Shown piece after piece: positions 1-5,582 of a stretch of 5,582 nt of DNA; within the stretch, counting starts at the first letter, position 1; every line of letters starts with the position of its first letter. The position numbers and the translations under genes are program-made. The notes beneath the pieces are model-generated. The model searched no databases. It was not told the DNA's origin and was given only the letters and a program-made list of their open reading frames with translations. Where the stretch lies: positions 1 through 5,582 of the forward strand of contig JADGCJ010000194.1 in assembly GCA_015229045.1 (NCBI GenBank), read 5' to 3'. The stretch is from Magnetococcales bacterium (lineage in GTDB: Bacteria; Pseudomonadota; Magnetococcia; Magnetococcales; DC0425bin3).

Positions 1-3
1 AAG

Positions 4-75
4 AGGAAGGGCACAGCCCTTCCTCCTGGACCTCCATCCCAGTCTTTCAAACGTTAAAAAACCATGCATCCCGAA
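4..75 (-). repeat. Palindromic intergenic repeat, copy downstream of the DAHP synthase gene
   Basis: Read on the minus strand it begins 18 nt after the DAHP synthase stop: TTCGGGATGCATGG, a run of six T, then TTGAAAGACTGGGATGG, TCCAGG and a terminal hairpin. The hairpin (AGGAAGGGC, loop TGT, GCCCTTCCT on this strand; positions 24-4) has a perfect 9-bp stem, extended to 10 bp by the G3-C25 pair. Relative to the copy at 5515-5582 it has two extra AGG triplets, four substitutions and about two single-base gaps. The placement suggests a 3'-end element such as an mRNA end protector or a bidirectional block to transcription, or a REP-like dispersed repeat. The T-run precedes the hairpin, so it is not a classic intrinsic terminator. 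Confidence 0.85.
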
Positions 76-93
76 ATGGATTCGGTTGAACCA

Positions 94-1434
94 TCAGGAA
101 TGCATAAGCTCGGCGATCAGGTAGGCCATATCAAGTCCCTGAGCAGCATTGAGACGCGGATCGCACGTGGTCTCATAACGCTCCCGAAGGTTTTCCGGCA
201 AAATCTCCATGGAACCACCAAGACACTCGGTAACATCATCCCCGGTCAGCTCGAAATGAACACCACCCGGAACAGTCCCTTCGGCCTTATGAATGCTGAA
301 AAATTGCTTGATCTCGGACAAGATATTGTCAAAAGGCCGCGTTTTGAACTCCTTGACGGTCTGGGTGTTGCCATGCATGGGATCGCAAACCCAAACCACG
401 CGCCGCCCCTCCCGATGCACCTTCCTGACCAGAGCAGGCAGAGCATCGGCAATCTTGTTGTGACCGAAACGGGTGATGAGAGAAAGACGCCCGGCTTCAT
501 TGTCGGGATTGAGCCGGTCACACAGAGCCAGAACATCATCCGCCGTGGCCTGGGGACCGATTTTGCACCCGAGAGGATTGCGCACCCCGCGCAAAAACTC
601 CACATGGGCACCATCCAACTGCCGGGTCCGCTCACCGATCCACAACATGTGAGCAGAACAGTCAAAATAATCGCTCGTGATGGAATCGACCCGCGTCAGG
701 GCCTGCTCGAACTCCAGAATCAAGGCCTCGTGGCTGGTGAAATACTCCACCTGCCGCAACACCGGCGTGGTCTTGGAATCGATGCCGATGATCTCCATGA
801 AACGCAGGGCATCGCTCAACTGGTTGGCCAGATGGGCATAACGCTGCCCCTGAGGACTCTTGGCAACAAAATCCTGGTTCCACATCTGCACCCGATGCAG
901 ATCGGCGAACCCCCCTTCGGTAAAAGCGCGCAACAGGTTCAAGGTGGAAGCGGACTGGAAGTAGGCCCGCTCCAGGCGCTTGGGGTCCGGCAACCTGGCC
1001 TCCTCGGAAAAACCGGGATCGTTGACCGACTCCCCACGAAAACTGGGCAGCGAAACACCATTCTGGGTCTCTGTCGGACTGGAACGGGGCTTGGCGAACT
1101 GACCGGCAATACGCCCCACCTTGACCACAGGCTTTCTGGCGCCATAGGTCAGGATCACAGCCATTTGCAACAACACTTTCAGCTTGTCACGAATGGCATT
1201 GGCAGTAAAATCGCTGAAAGATTCGGCACAGTCGCCACCTTGCAACAGGAAAGCCTTTCCCTCGCCAACCTGGGCCAGATGCTGTTTGAGAGAGAGCACC
1301 TCACCGGCGAATACCAGGGGGGGGAACCGGCTCAAGTTTGCGATGGTTTCAGCCAAAGCCGCGGAATCGGGCCACGTAGGTTGCTGTTCTGCCTTGTATT
1401 GCCGCCAGGAGTCGGGGCGCCATGTCTGAGACAC
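94..1434 (-). CDS. Class II 3-deoxy-7-phosphoheptulonate (DAHP) synthase
   Basis: Condenses phosphoenolpyruvate with erythrose 4-phosphate to give DAHP, the first step of the shikimate pathway to aromatic amino acids; cytoplasmic and metal-dependent. The 446-residue protein shows the class II signatures in order: GGDCAE (C69), VGRIAGQFAKPRS (R108, K115), IGERTRQLDGAHVEF (E268, R269), K291 in GCKIGP, R322 in LITRFGHNK, DPMHGN (H354), FELTGDDVTEC (E395) and TCDPRLNA (D425). From memory these match the Mycobacterium tuberculosis enzyme at a near-constant offset: C87, H369, E411 and D441 as metal ligands, R126, K133, E283/R284, K306 and R337 in the PEP/phosphate site. It therefore looks catalytically intact. 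The length suits the longer, often feedback-regulated type IIA enzymes rather than short PhzC-like ones. The start is GTG, with AAGGAA 8 nt upstream. It stands alone, divergent from the GlcF-like gene. Family certain; which aromatic end product regulates it cannot be read here. Confidence 0.97.
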   Translation of the reverse strand: MSQTWRPDSWRQYKAEQQPTWPDSAALAETIANLSRFPPLVFAGEVLSLKQHLAQVGEGKAFLLQGGDCAESFSDFTANAIRDKLKVLLQMAVILTYGARKPVVKVGRIAGQFAKPRSSPTETQNGVSLPSFRGESVNDPGFSEEARLPDPKRLERAYFQSASTLNLLRAFTEGGFADLHRVQMWNQDFVAKSPQGQRYAHLANQLSDALRFMEIIGIDSKTTPVLRQVEYFTSHEALILEFEQALTRVDSITSDYFDCSAHMLWIGERTRQLDGAHVEFLRGVRNPLGCKIGPQATADDVLALCDRLNPDNEAGRLSLITRFGHNKIADALPALVRKVHREGRRVVWVCDPMHGNTQTVKEFKTRPFDNILSEIKQFFSIHKAEGTVPGGVHFELTGDDVTECLGGSMEILPENLRERYETTCDPRLNAAQGLDMAYLIAELMHS

Positions 1435-1442
1435 TGAACCGT

Positions 1443-1448
1443 TTCCTT
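1443..1448 (-). promoter_or_regulatory. Shine-Dalgarno site of the DAHP synthase gene
   Basis: On the minus strand AAGGAA lies 8 nt upstream of the GTG at 1434. This supports GTG as the true start over the out-of-frame ATG a few bases downstream (1423). The frame from the GTG leads directly into the conserved protein. Confidence 0.65.
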
Positions 1449-1491
1449 ATGCCAGTTGAGTTGATGTCGAGCGCAACGCAGCGCATCCTCC

Positions 1492-1521
1492 CTTATAAAC
1501 TGGCCATCAAACCATTGGCAA
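1492..1521 (-). promoter_or_regulatory. Sigma70-like promoter for the DAHP synthase gene
   Basis: On the minus strand TTGCCA (1521-1516; one mismatch to TTGACA) is separated by 18 nt from TATAAG (1497-1492; one mismatch to TATAAT). Transcription would begin near 1485, giving a leader of about 50 nt before the GTG at 1434. That is long enough for the Shine-Dalgarno site but shows no obvious leader peptide or attenuator. This is a consensus match made by eye; no start site is known. Confidence 0.55.
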
Positions 1522-1616
1522 GCTGCGACAGTGCAGGTGCACCAGGATGAGGCGCTCCAATCCACCACTTTTGACGAGACTTCCCCTCCACCCCTGAGAC
1601 GTTCTACCCTGCAACC

Positions 1617-3017
1617 ATGACCGATTTCCCAACCCAGACTGCCGCAACCGGCACGACGTACGGAGAGGCCGCTCCAGCCCAAACTGCCGCGACCGGCACG
1701 ACGTACGGATTGGCTGCCTCCCTGGCCAACGCCGACCTTTGTACGCATTGCGGTTACTGTCTGCCCTGCTGTCCCACCTATCGGGTGAATAACGATGAGA
1801 CCCGCTCTCCGCGTGGACGGGTCTCCATTCTTCTGGCCCTGCGTGATCAAAACATGGATCCGGTGACCGCTTTGGCTGCCCTGGATCACTGTTTGCTGTG
1901 CCGGGCGTGTCATACGGCCTGTCCGGCCGGAGTCCTTCCTGCCCGCCTGATCCTTCTCGCCCGGGAGGCCGGACCCCATAAGCTCCCCCCCTGGACAAGT
2001 CGCCTGTTTCATCGTTTGACGGTCAGCCATCGCTTGTCGAACTGGGCTGCCCGGTTGTTGCAATATTACCGTCGTTCCGGATTGCAGGGGTGGTTGCGTC
2101 GTCGAGCGTGGTGGTGCCGTGTACCGCTTCTCGGCGACCTGGAGAACATGATCCCGGTCACCCTGGGCGATCCACCTGCAGTGGGGGGTGTTGATTTTTT
2201 GGCAGGTGGACCAGCCGTGGCTTTGTTGTGCAGCTGCATGGGACGCATTTTTTATCCCGGCTTGGCTCTCTCCGCCCAACACCTTTTGGCATCTCTCGGC
2301 TATCGGGTGACAGTGCCACAAGGCTTTGGTTGCTGCGGTGCCCCATTCTTGGAAGGTGGTGATCGCAAACGCTTTTTACAACAGGCTCGGCGCACCCTGG
2401 ATGCCTTTGCCCGGCATCGGGAAGTGACAGCCGTAGTGTGTGACAGCACCTTGTGCTTCATGACCGCTCGCAACTATGCCCAGGCACTGGAAGAGGATGC
2501 CGCCTATCGCGATCTGGCCCGCGAATTTACCGCCAAAGTGGCCGAGTTGAGCGCCTTCCTCGTTGCTTCGGGGAAAATGACCCCCTCCCTTTTTGGTGAT
2601 CCGGGATTGGGAAGAGTCGCTTTTCATGATCATTGCCAAATACGGCACACATCGGGTACAGTAACTGTGCCCCGGGAAGCGTGGCACGTTCTGCAAACCT
2701 CGATTGCCGAATTGCCACGGCCCGGTTCTTGTTGCGGCGCGGGCGGGGACTACCTGCTGCGCCATCCGGAGACCAGCCAGACCATCCGCCAGGAAAAGCT
2801 GGCCGATATCCTGGCCAGCGGTGCCGATGCGGTCGTGGCAGGCAATCCGGGCTGCCTGCTGCACATGGAAGCCGGGTTGAGGGCTGCCGGGTCTTCAGTC
2901 CGGGCGCTGCATGTGGCCGAACTTTTCTGGTACGCCCGGGCAAGCAAAAGTGTCCCTCTTCCCGATACCCGGGAAAAGAGGGAGTCCGGAGGGAACTCTT
3001 CCCCCGGGAGCCGTTGA
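1617..3017 (+). CDS. glcF: Glycolate oxidase iron-sulfur subunit-like protein (GlcF family)
   Basis: 466-residue iron-sulfur protein. In the family it is the electron-transfer subunit that works with flavoproteins GlcD and GlcE to oxidise glycolate (or a related 2-hydroxy acid) to glyoxylate at the inner face of the membrane. Two ferredoxin-type 4Fe-4S motifs are intact: C42-C45-C48-C52-Pro and C92-C95-C98-C102-Pro. Two cysteine-rich CCG domains follow: C205/C207 with GCCGAP (C239, C240), and C340 in HDHCQIRH with SCCGAGG (C372, C373) and GNPGC (C413). This order is typical of GlcF; LutA/LldE-type proteins lack the ferredoxin half. The ATG at 1617 is the only usual start after the in-frame stop at 1572, but no Shine-Dalgarno precedes it. 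The N-terminus carries a duplicated 15-residue segment (residues 7-31), making it longer than E. coli GlcF (about 407 aa). No glcD or glcE is adjacent, so the substrate is unproven; another 2-hydroxy-acid dehydrogenase or a general redox role is possible. Confidence 0.85.
   Translation: MTDFPTQTAATGTTYGEAAPAQTAATGTTYGLAASLANADLCTHCGYCLPCCPTYRVNNDETRSPRGRVSILLALRDQNMDPVTALAALDHCLLCRACHTACPAGVLPARLILLAREAGPHKLPPWTSRLFHRLTVSHRLSNWAARLLQYYRRSGLQGWLRRRAWWCRVPLLGDLENMIPVTLGDPPAVGGVDFLAGGPAVALLCSCMGRIFYPGLALSAQHLLASLGYRVTVPQGFGCCGAPFLEGGDRKRFLQQARRTLDAFARHREVTAVVCDSTLCFMTARNYAQALEEDAAYRDLAREFTAKVAELSAFLVASGKMTPSLFGDPGLGRVAFHDHCQIRHTSGTVTVPREAWHVLQTSIAELPRPGSCCGAGGDYLLRHPETSQTIRQEKLADILASGADAVVAGNPGCLLHMEAGLRAAGSSVRALHVAELFWYARASKSVPLPDTREKRESGGNSSPGSR
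1633..1709 (+). repeat. Tandem 45-bp-period duplication at the 5' end of the GlcF-like gene
   Basis: Two 32-nt copies, 1633-1664 and 1678-1709, differ at two positions and are offset by 45 nt, exactly 15 codons. Both encode QTAATGTTYG, with EAAPA between them. Each contains the 17-nt identical core CCGGCACGACGTACGGA, which includes the palindrome CGTACG. The period keeps the reading frame, so the duplication adds 15 residues without disrupting the protein. I see no third copy in the window. Confidence 0.9.
2956..3008 (+). other. Competing stem-loops at the 3' end of the GlcF-like gene
   Basis: Two overlapping inverted repeats lie within the last codons of the GlcF-like gene. The first pairs CTCTTCCCG (2956-2964) with CGGGAAAAGAG (2970-2980), with two unpaired A residues and a 5-nt loop. 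The second pairs CCCGGG plus AAGAG (2968-2973, 2976-2980) with CTCTT plus CCCGGG (2996-3000, 3003-3008), with a 2x2 internal loop and a 15-nt terminal loop. They share 2970-2980, so both cannot form together. No T-run follows, so this is not a standard intrinsic terminator. It could be an mRNA processing or stability element before the Tim44-like gene, or chance in GC-rich coding sequence. Confidence 0.4.
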
Positions 3018-3039
3018 GCAAACTGAGTCCACCTCTTTC

Positions 3040-3046
3040 AAGGAGG
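3040..3046 (+). promoter_or_regulatory. Strong Shine-Dalgarno site of the Tim44-like gene
   Basis: AAGGAGG, a full match to the anti-Shine-Dalgarno consensus, is 5 nt before the ATG at 3052. It decides the start: the open frame extends upstream to 2911, but that part overlaps the GlcF-like gene and would bury the signal peptide that begins at 3052. It is the strongest ribosome binding site in the window. Confidence 0.85.
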
Positions 3047-3051
3047 AGAGA

Positions 3052-4254
3052 ATGCCTTCGCAAAAGTATAGAAAAAATAAGTGGTTGACCATCGGTGCGT
3101 CAGGTTTGGTCCTGGCGGGTGCCGTTTTGGTCTTTTGGCCCGATGCCGCCGATGCGCGCGTAGGGGGCGGCAGTTCGACCGGATCGCGGGGATCGCGCAC
3201 CCAGTCGGCACCCCGTCAAACGACAGCACCGGCGCAACAGTCCATATCGCAAAAACAGGGTCAGAATCAGAGCCATGCCCAGGAAGCGCCCCGTCCTCAG
3301 CCTGCGCCGGGAGCCGCCGCACCCACACCGCCACGCCCCGGGTTTGGCGGCGCCCTCATGGGAGGGATTGGTGGATTCATGCTGGGCGGCATGCTCGGTT
3401 CCATGTTGTTTGGTGGTCACGGGGGTGGCGGAGGCGGAGGCGGTTTCGGCTTCATAGAACTGCTTCTATTGGGTGGCGTGGCCTACCTGCTCTACCGTGT
3501 CTGGCGCAACTGGCAGGCAGCAGGCGGCGGACGTCCGACCCTGCGCAAGATGGGATCTCCCCCATTCTCCCTGCCGCGTCCGGAGAAGGCCTTGCCGGCG
3601 GCGTTTGCATCCGGGAAGAGTGGTACGTCCGTCGGTGTGGATACCCGCGATGACCTCCACCTTTTTCAGAGCGAACCCGATCTTTCCCAATCCGGAACCC
3701 AATCCAGGACAACCGCGCCGATCAAGCCGTTTTCCAGGTCGGACGGGCCGGTGTTGACCAGCGAAGAGGAGCATGCAGCCGAACTGTCCCACGGATTGCA
3801 TCAGATCACGCTCATGGATCCGCGTTTCCGGGAGGATGAATTTCTGGCTGGAGCGTGCGTCGCTTTCGAGCTTCTGCAAGGTGCCTGGCGTGACTGGAAT
3901 GTGGATCAGTTGCGACCTTTGGTCACCGATCGCATGTGGGCCTTGGTGGCGCGCCAGGCCCTGGACGACAAAAACGCCGGACGGCGCAACGTGATCGAGA
4001 AAATCAACTTTGAAAGCTCTGCTATCACCGAGGCTTGGCAGGAGTCGGGGGAGGATTTCATCACGGTCCGCTTCGATGTCTCCATGGTGGATTACATCAC
4101 CGACACCCAGGGCAAGGTCATCGAGGGAGATCCTGTCACGCCTATCCGGGTCGAAGAGTACTGGACCTTTGTGCGCCCGGTGGGTGCGCCCGATCCCAAC
4201 TGGCGCTTGAGTGCCATTCAACAGCCCGGCGCCGGGATTGCCACGCCGTCGTGA
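3052..4254 (+). CDS. Tim44-like domain protein, exported or membrane-anchored
   Basis: 400-residue envelope protein. Residues 1-10 are basic, about 12-29 form a hydrophobic segment, and DAADA at 31-35 could be a signal peptidase site, so it is either cleaved or N-terminally anchored. Residues 38-100 are a low-complexity linker rich in Ser, Gln, Pro and Ala. Residues 98-133 are very Gly-rich (GGMLGSMLFGG, then eight Gly in a row), followed by a second hydrophobic helix at about 134-150. Another linker leads to a C-terminal Tim44-like domain (about 250-393) with the typical DPRFREDEFLAGA opening, FITVRFDVSMVDY and VEEYWTFVRP strands, and WRLSAIQQ ending. The mitochondrial Tim44 domain binds membranes and the import motor; the role of bacterial homologues is not settled. 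The start follows a strong Shine-Dalgarno site 34 bp after the GlcF-like gene. The stop overlaps the mltA start (GTGA), indicating coupled translation and probably related function in the envelope. Confidence 0.88.
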   Translation: MPSQKYRKNKWLTIGASGLVLAGAVLVFWPDAADARVGGGSSTGSRGSRTQSAPRQTTAPAQQSISQKQGQNQSHAQEAPRPQPAPGAAAPTPPRPGFGGALMGGIGGFMLGGMLGSMLFGGHGGGGGGGGFGFIELLLLGGVAYLLYRVWRNWQAAGGGRPTLRKMGSPPFSLPRPEKALPAAFASGKSGTSVGVDTRDDLHLFQSEPDLSQSGTQSRTTAPIKPFSRSDGPVLTSEEEHAAELSHGLHQITLMDPRFREDEFLAGACVAFELLQGAWRDWNVDQLRPLVTDRMWALVARQALDDKNAGRRNVIEKINFESSAITEAWQESGEDFITVRFDVSMVDYITDTQGKVIEGDPVTPIRVEEYWTFVRPVGAPDPNWRLSAIQQPGAGIATPS

Positions 4255-5495
4255 AGCGTCACGAATGGCGCAGCAGCAAGCCGCTCCAGGTCGCTTTTCT
4301 CCTGGTAGCCATGCTTGTGGTTGTCCTGGTTGTGCGTTTTGTCGTCCAGCGCAGCGGGGAGGGGGGCGCGCCTGCAGGAAATCTCTTGCCGGTTTCCTGG
4401 GCCAGGGTGCGCCCGCTTCTGGAAAATTCCGGGGATTTGACTCTCTGGGCCGCGGCGCTGGACAACAGCGCTCTGTACTACGAGAAACAGTCTCCCAACG
4501 AACCATACAGATTCGGGTCGGCGGTCTCCGTGTCGGCTGCGACCATGGCGCGTGCTTGTCGGGATCTGGCTGCTCAGGCCAGAAAGGGCCAGGTCGAGAT
4601 CCTCTACCGGCATTTGCAGGCCCATTATCAGGTTTTTGCCTCGGTGGGTCGCGATGGCCAGGGGGATGTCCTGGTGACTGGCTATTACGAGCCGCTCCTG
4701 GAAGGTGCCCTGCAACGATCGGAAGAGTTTCCTTTTCCCCTCTATCGCCGTCCGGACGACCTCCTGGAAGCCGATTTGGGGGCCTGGTTCGAAGAGCTGA
4801 AAGGTCGCCGCGTGGTGGCCCGGGTGGAGGGCGGACGCCTGCTTCCCTACTACAATCGCACCGAGATCGATCAGGAGGGCAAACTGGTTGGCCGGGGGTT
4901 GGAAGTGGTTTGGGTACACGACCGGATTGCCCTGTTTTTCCTCCAGATCCAGGGATCGGGACGCATCCGGCTGCCGGATGGATCCCATCTTCGCGTCGGT
5001 TATGATGGCGCCAACGGTCGCCCCTACAGGGCCATCGGTGGTTACATGGTCAAGGAGGGCTTGCTGGACAAGGCACATGTCTCTTTGCAATCCATCCGAA
5101 AATGGTTGGAACAGCACCCCGAACAGGTGGATCGGGTGTTGCAGGTCAATCCCTCCTATGTTTTTTTCCGCCAGCAGGAGGGGGGGCCGTTCGGCAATAT
5201 CCAGGTTCCTCTGACGCCGGGTTACTCCATTGCCACGGATTACCGGGAGTTTCCCAAGGGGGCACCGGCCCTGCTGGTCAGCCGCTGGCCTCGATTCGCC
5301 CGGGAGACAGGCGAAGAGATTGCCGCCTGGGAACCGATCCAGCGTCTGGTTGTCAACCAGGACACGGGGGGGGCCATTCGTGGTCCCGGACGGGTCGACT
5401 GGTTCATGGGCTTCGGACCTGAAGCGGAACGGGTGGCCGGTGTCATGAAACCGGACCATGCTGCACTCTATTTCATCGTCCCATCGGGCCGTTGA
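4251..5495 (+). CDS. mltA: Membrane-bound lytic murein transglycosylase A
   Basis: 414-residue enzyme that cleaves the MurNAc-GlcNAc bond of peptidoglycan to leave 1,6-anhydro-MurNAc ends, acting in the periplasm. The MltA domain begins around GYYEPLLEG (144-152) and includes YYNRTEID (200-207), a FFLQIQGSGRIRLPDG segment (229-244) and NPSYVFF (300-306). The C-terminal 3D-type beta-barrel part has LTPGYSIATD (321-330) and VNQDTGGAIRGPGRVDWFMG (368-387). By motif comparison from memory, D383 corresponds to the catalytic aspartate (D308 in E. coli), with the second conserved aspartate at D371. Unlike E. coli MltA it has no lipobox; residues about 11-33 form an uncleaved-looking transmembrane helix after a basic N-terminus, so it is probably anchored in the inner membrane. 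The GTG start overlaps the Tim44-like stop and has no clear Shine-Dalgarno, implying translational coupling. No in-frame ATG starts ahead of the helix. Confidence 0.96.
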   Translation: MKRHEWRSSKPLQVAFLLVAMLVVVLVVRFVVQRSGEGGAPAGNLLPVSWARVRPLLENSGDLTLWAAALDNSALYYEKQSPNEPYRFGSAVSVSAATMARACRDLAAQARKGQVEILYRHLQAHYQVFASVGRDGQGDVLVTGYYEPLLEGALQRSEEFPFPLYRRPDDLLEADLGAWFEELKGRRVVARVEGGRLLPYYNRTEIDQEGKLVGRGLEVVWVHDRIALFFLQIQGSGRIRLPDGSHLRVGYDGANGRPYRAIGGYMVKEGLLDKAHVSLQSIRKWLEQHPEQVDRVLQVNPSYVFFRQQEGGPFGNIQVPLTPGYSIATDYREFPKGAPALLVSRWPRFARETGEEIAAWEPIQRLVVNQDTGGAIRGPGRVDWFMGFGPEAERVAGVMKPDHAALYFIVPSGR

Positions 5496-5514
5496 TCCTT
5501 TCTCGGTTCTGACG

Positions 5515-5582
5515 TTCGGGGTGCGTGGTTTTTTTAAACTATTGAAAGACTGGGATGGTCCAGGAAGGGCTGTGCCCTTCCT
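5515..5582 (+). repeat. Palindromic intergenic repeat, copy downstream of mltA
   Basis: Begins 19 nt after the mltA stop and runs to the last base of the window: TTCGGGGTGCGTGG, seven T (5529-5535), TTGAAAGACTGGGATGG, then the hairpin AGGAAGGGC (5562-5570), loop TGT, GCCCTTCCT (5574-5582). A smaller imperfect stem, CTGGG with TCCAG (5550-5563), precedes it and competes for two of its bases. It is in inverted orientation to the copy at 4-75, so each copy points outward from its own gene. The element may continue past the window edge. Confidence 0.85.

Noticed and set aside
64..1437. A 457-codon open frame on the plus strand fully antisense to the DAHP synthase gene
   Set aside because: It is longer than the real gene but resembles no family I know. 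It has a Pro/Gly/His/Gln-rich composition typical of antisense frames in GC-rich DNA, and the minus strand encodes an enzyme with every active-site residue.
1332..2321. A 329-codon minus-strand frame spanning the divergent promoter region
   Set aside because: It runs antisense to the GlcF-like gene and into the 5' end of the DAHP synthase gene, has low-complexity composition and no recognisable domain, and would remove the promoter region between two well-supported genes.
2911..3051. A longer N-terminus for the Tim44-like protein starting at 2911
   Set aside because: It overlaps the end of the GlcF-like gene, lacks a ribosome site and would place the signal peptide 47 residues inside the protein. 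The ATG at 3052 has an ideal Shine-Dalgarno site.
4218..5459. A 413-codon minus-strand frame opposite mltA, and a 346-codon one (3466-4506) opposite the Tim44-like gene
   Set aside because: Both are antisense to genes with clear family motifs and show no motif of their own.
5496..5540. A classic rho-independent terminator after mltA ending in the T7 run at 5529-5535
   Set aside because: I could not find a stable GC-rich hairpin directly before the T-run. The strong hairpin lies after it, and the window ends before showing whether a T-run follows that hairpin.
1..5582. A composite transposon or genomic unit with terminal inverted repeats
   Set aside because: The ends are inverted copies, but there is no transposase, integrase or visible target-site duplication, and the cargo is housekeeping metabolism and cell-wall genes. 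Each repeat is explained by its position after a gene.

Overview
The window holds four complete protein-coding genes in two divergent transcription units, with a copy of the same ~70-bp repeat just beyond each outward 3' end. The DNA is GC-rich. MltA implies a Gram-negative cell with an outer membrane. A class II DAHP synthase and a Tim44-like gene directly upstream of mltA suggest an alphaproteobacterium or a close relative such as the Magnetococcia. That taxonomic guess rests on remembered gene order and is only moderately secure.

Left unit (minus strand, 94-1434): a 446-residue class II (plant/mycobacterial type) 3-deoxy-D-arabino-heptulosonate-7-phosphate synthase, the first enzyme of the shikimate pathway. 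All metal and PEP-site residues that I can map are present. A good sigma70-like promoter (TTGCCA-N18-TATAAG) and a Shine-Dalgarno AAGGAA precede its GTG start.

Centre (1435-1616): a 182-bp divergent intergenic region. The promoter toward the left gene is clear; I find no convincing promoter or Shine-Dalgarno toward the right.

Right unit (plus strand, 1617-5495): a GlcF-like iron-sulfur protein (two 4Fe-4S motifs, two CCG domains) with a 15-residue N-terminal duplication. After 34 bp comes a secreted or membrane-anchored Tim44-like protein, whose stop codon overlaps the GTG start of a lytic transglycosylase A (MltA). Tim44 and MltA therefore look translationally coupled and probably act in the same envelope process. 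GlcF is a cytoplasmic redox subunit whose usual partners GlcD and GlcE are absent here.

Ends: nearly the same sequence lies 18 nt after the DAHP synthase stop (positions 75-4, minus) and 19 nt after the mltA stop (5515-5582, plus). Each copy has a T-run, a conserved middle and a perfect 9-bp hairpin with a 3-nt loop. I read this as a dispersed intergenic palindromic repeat placed downstream of genes, not as the terminal repeats of a transposon, because no transposase is present. It is the most unusual structure in the window. No RNA gene, CRISPR array or insertion sequence was seen, and no gene-free stretch exceeds 300 bases.
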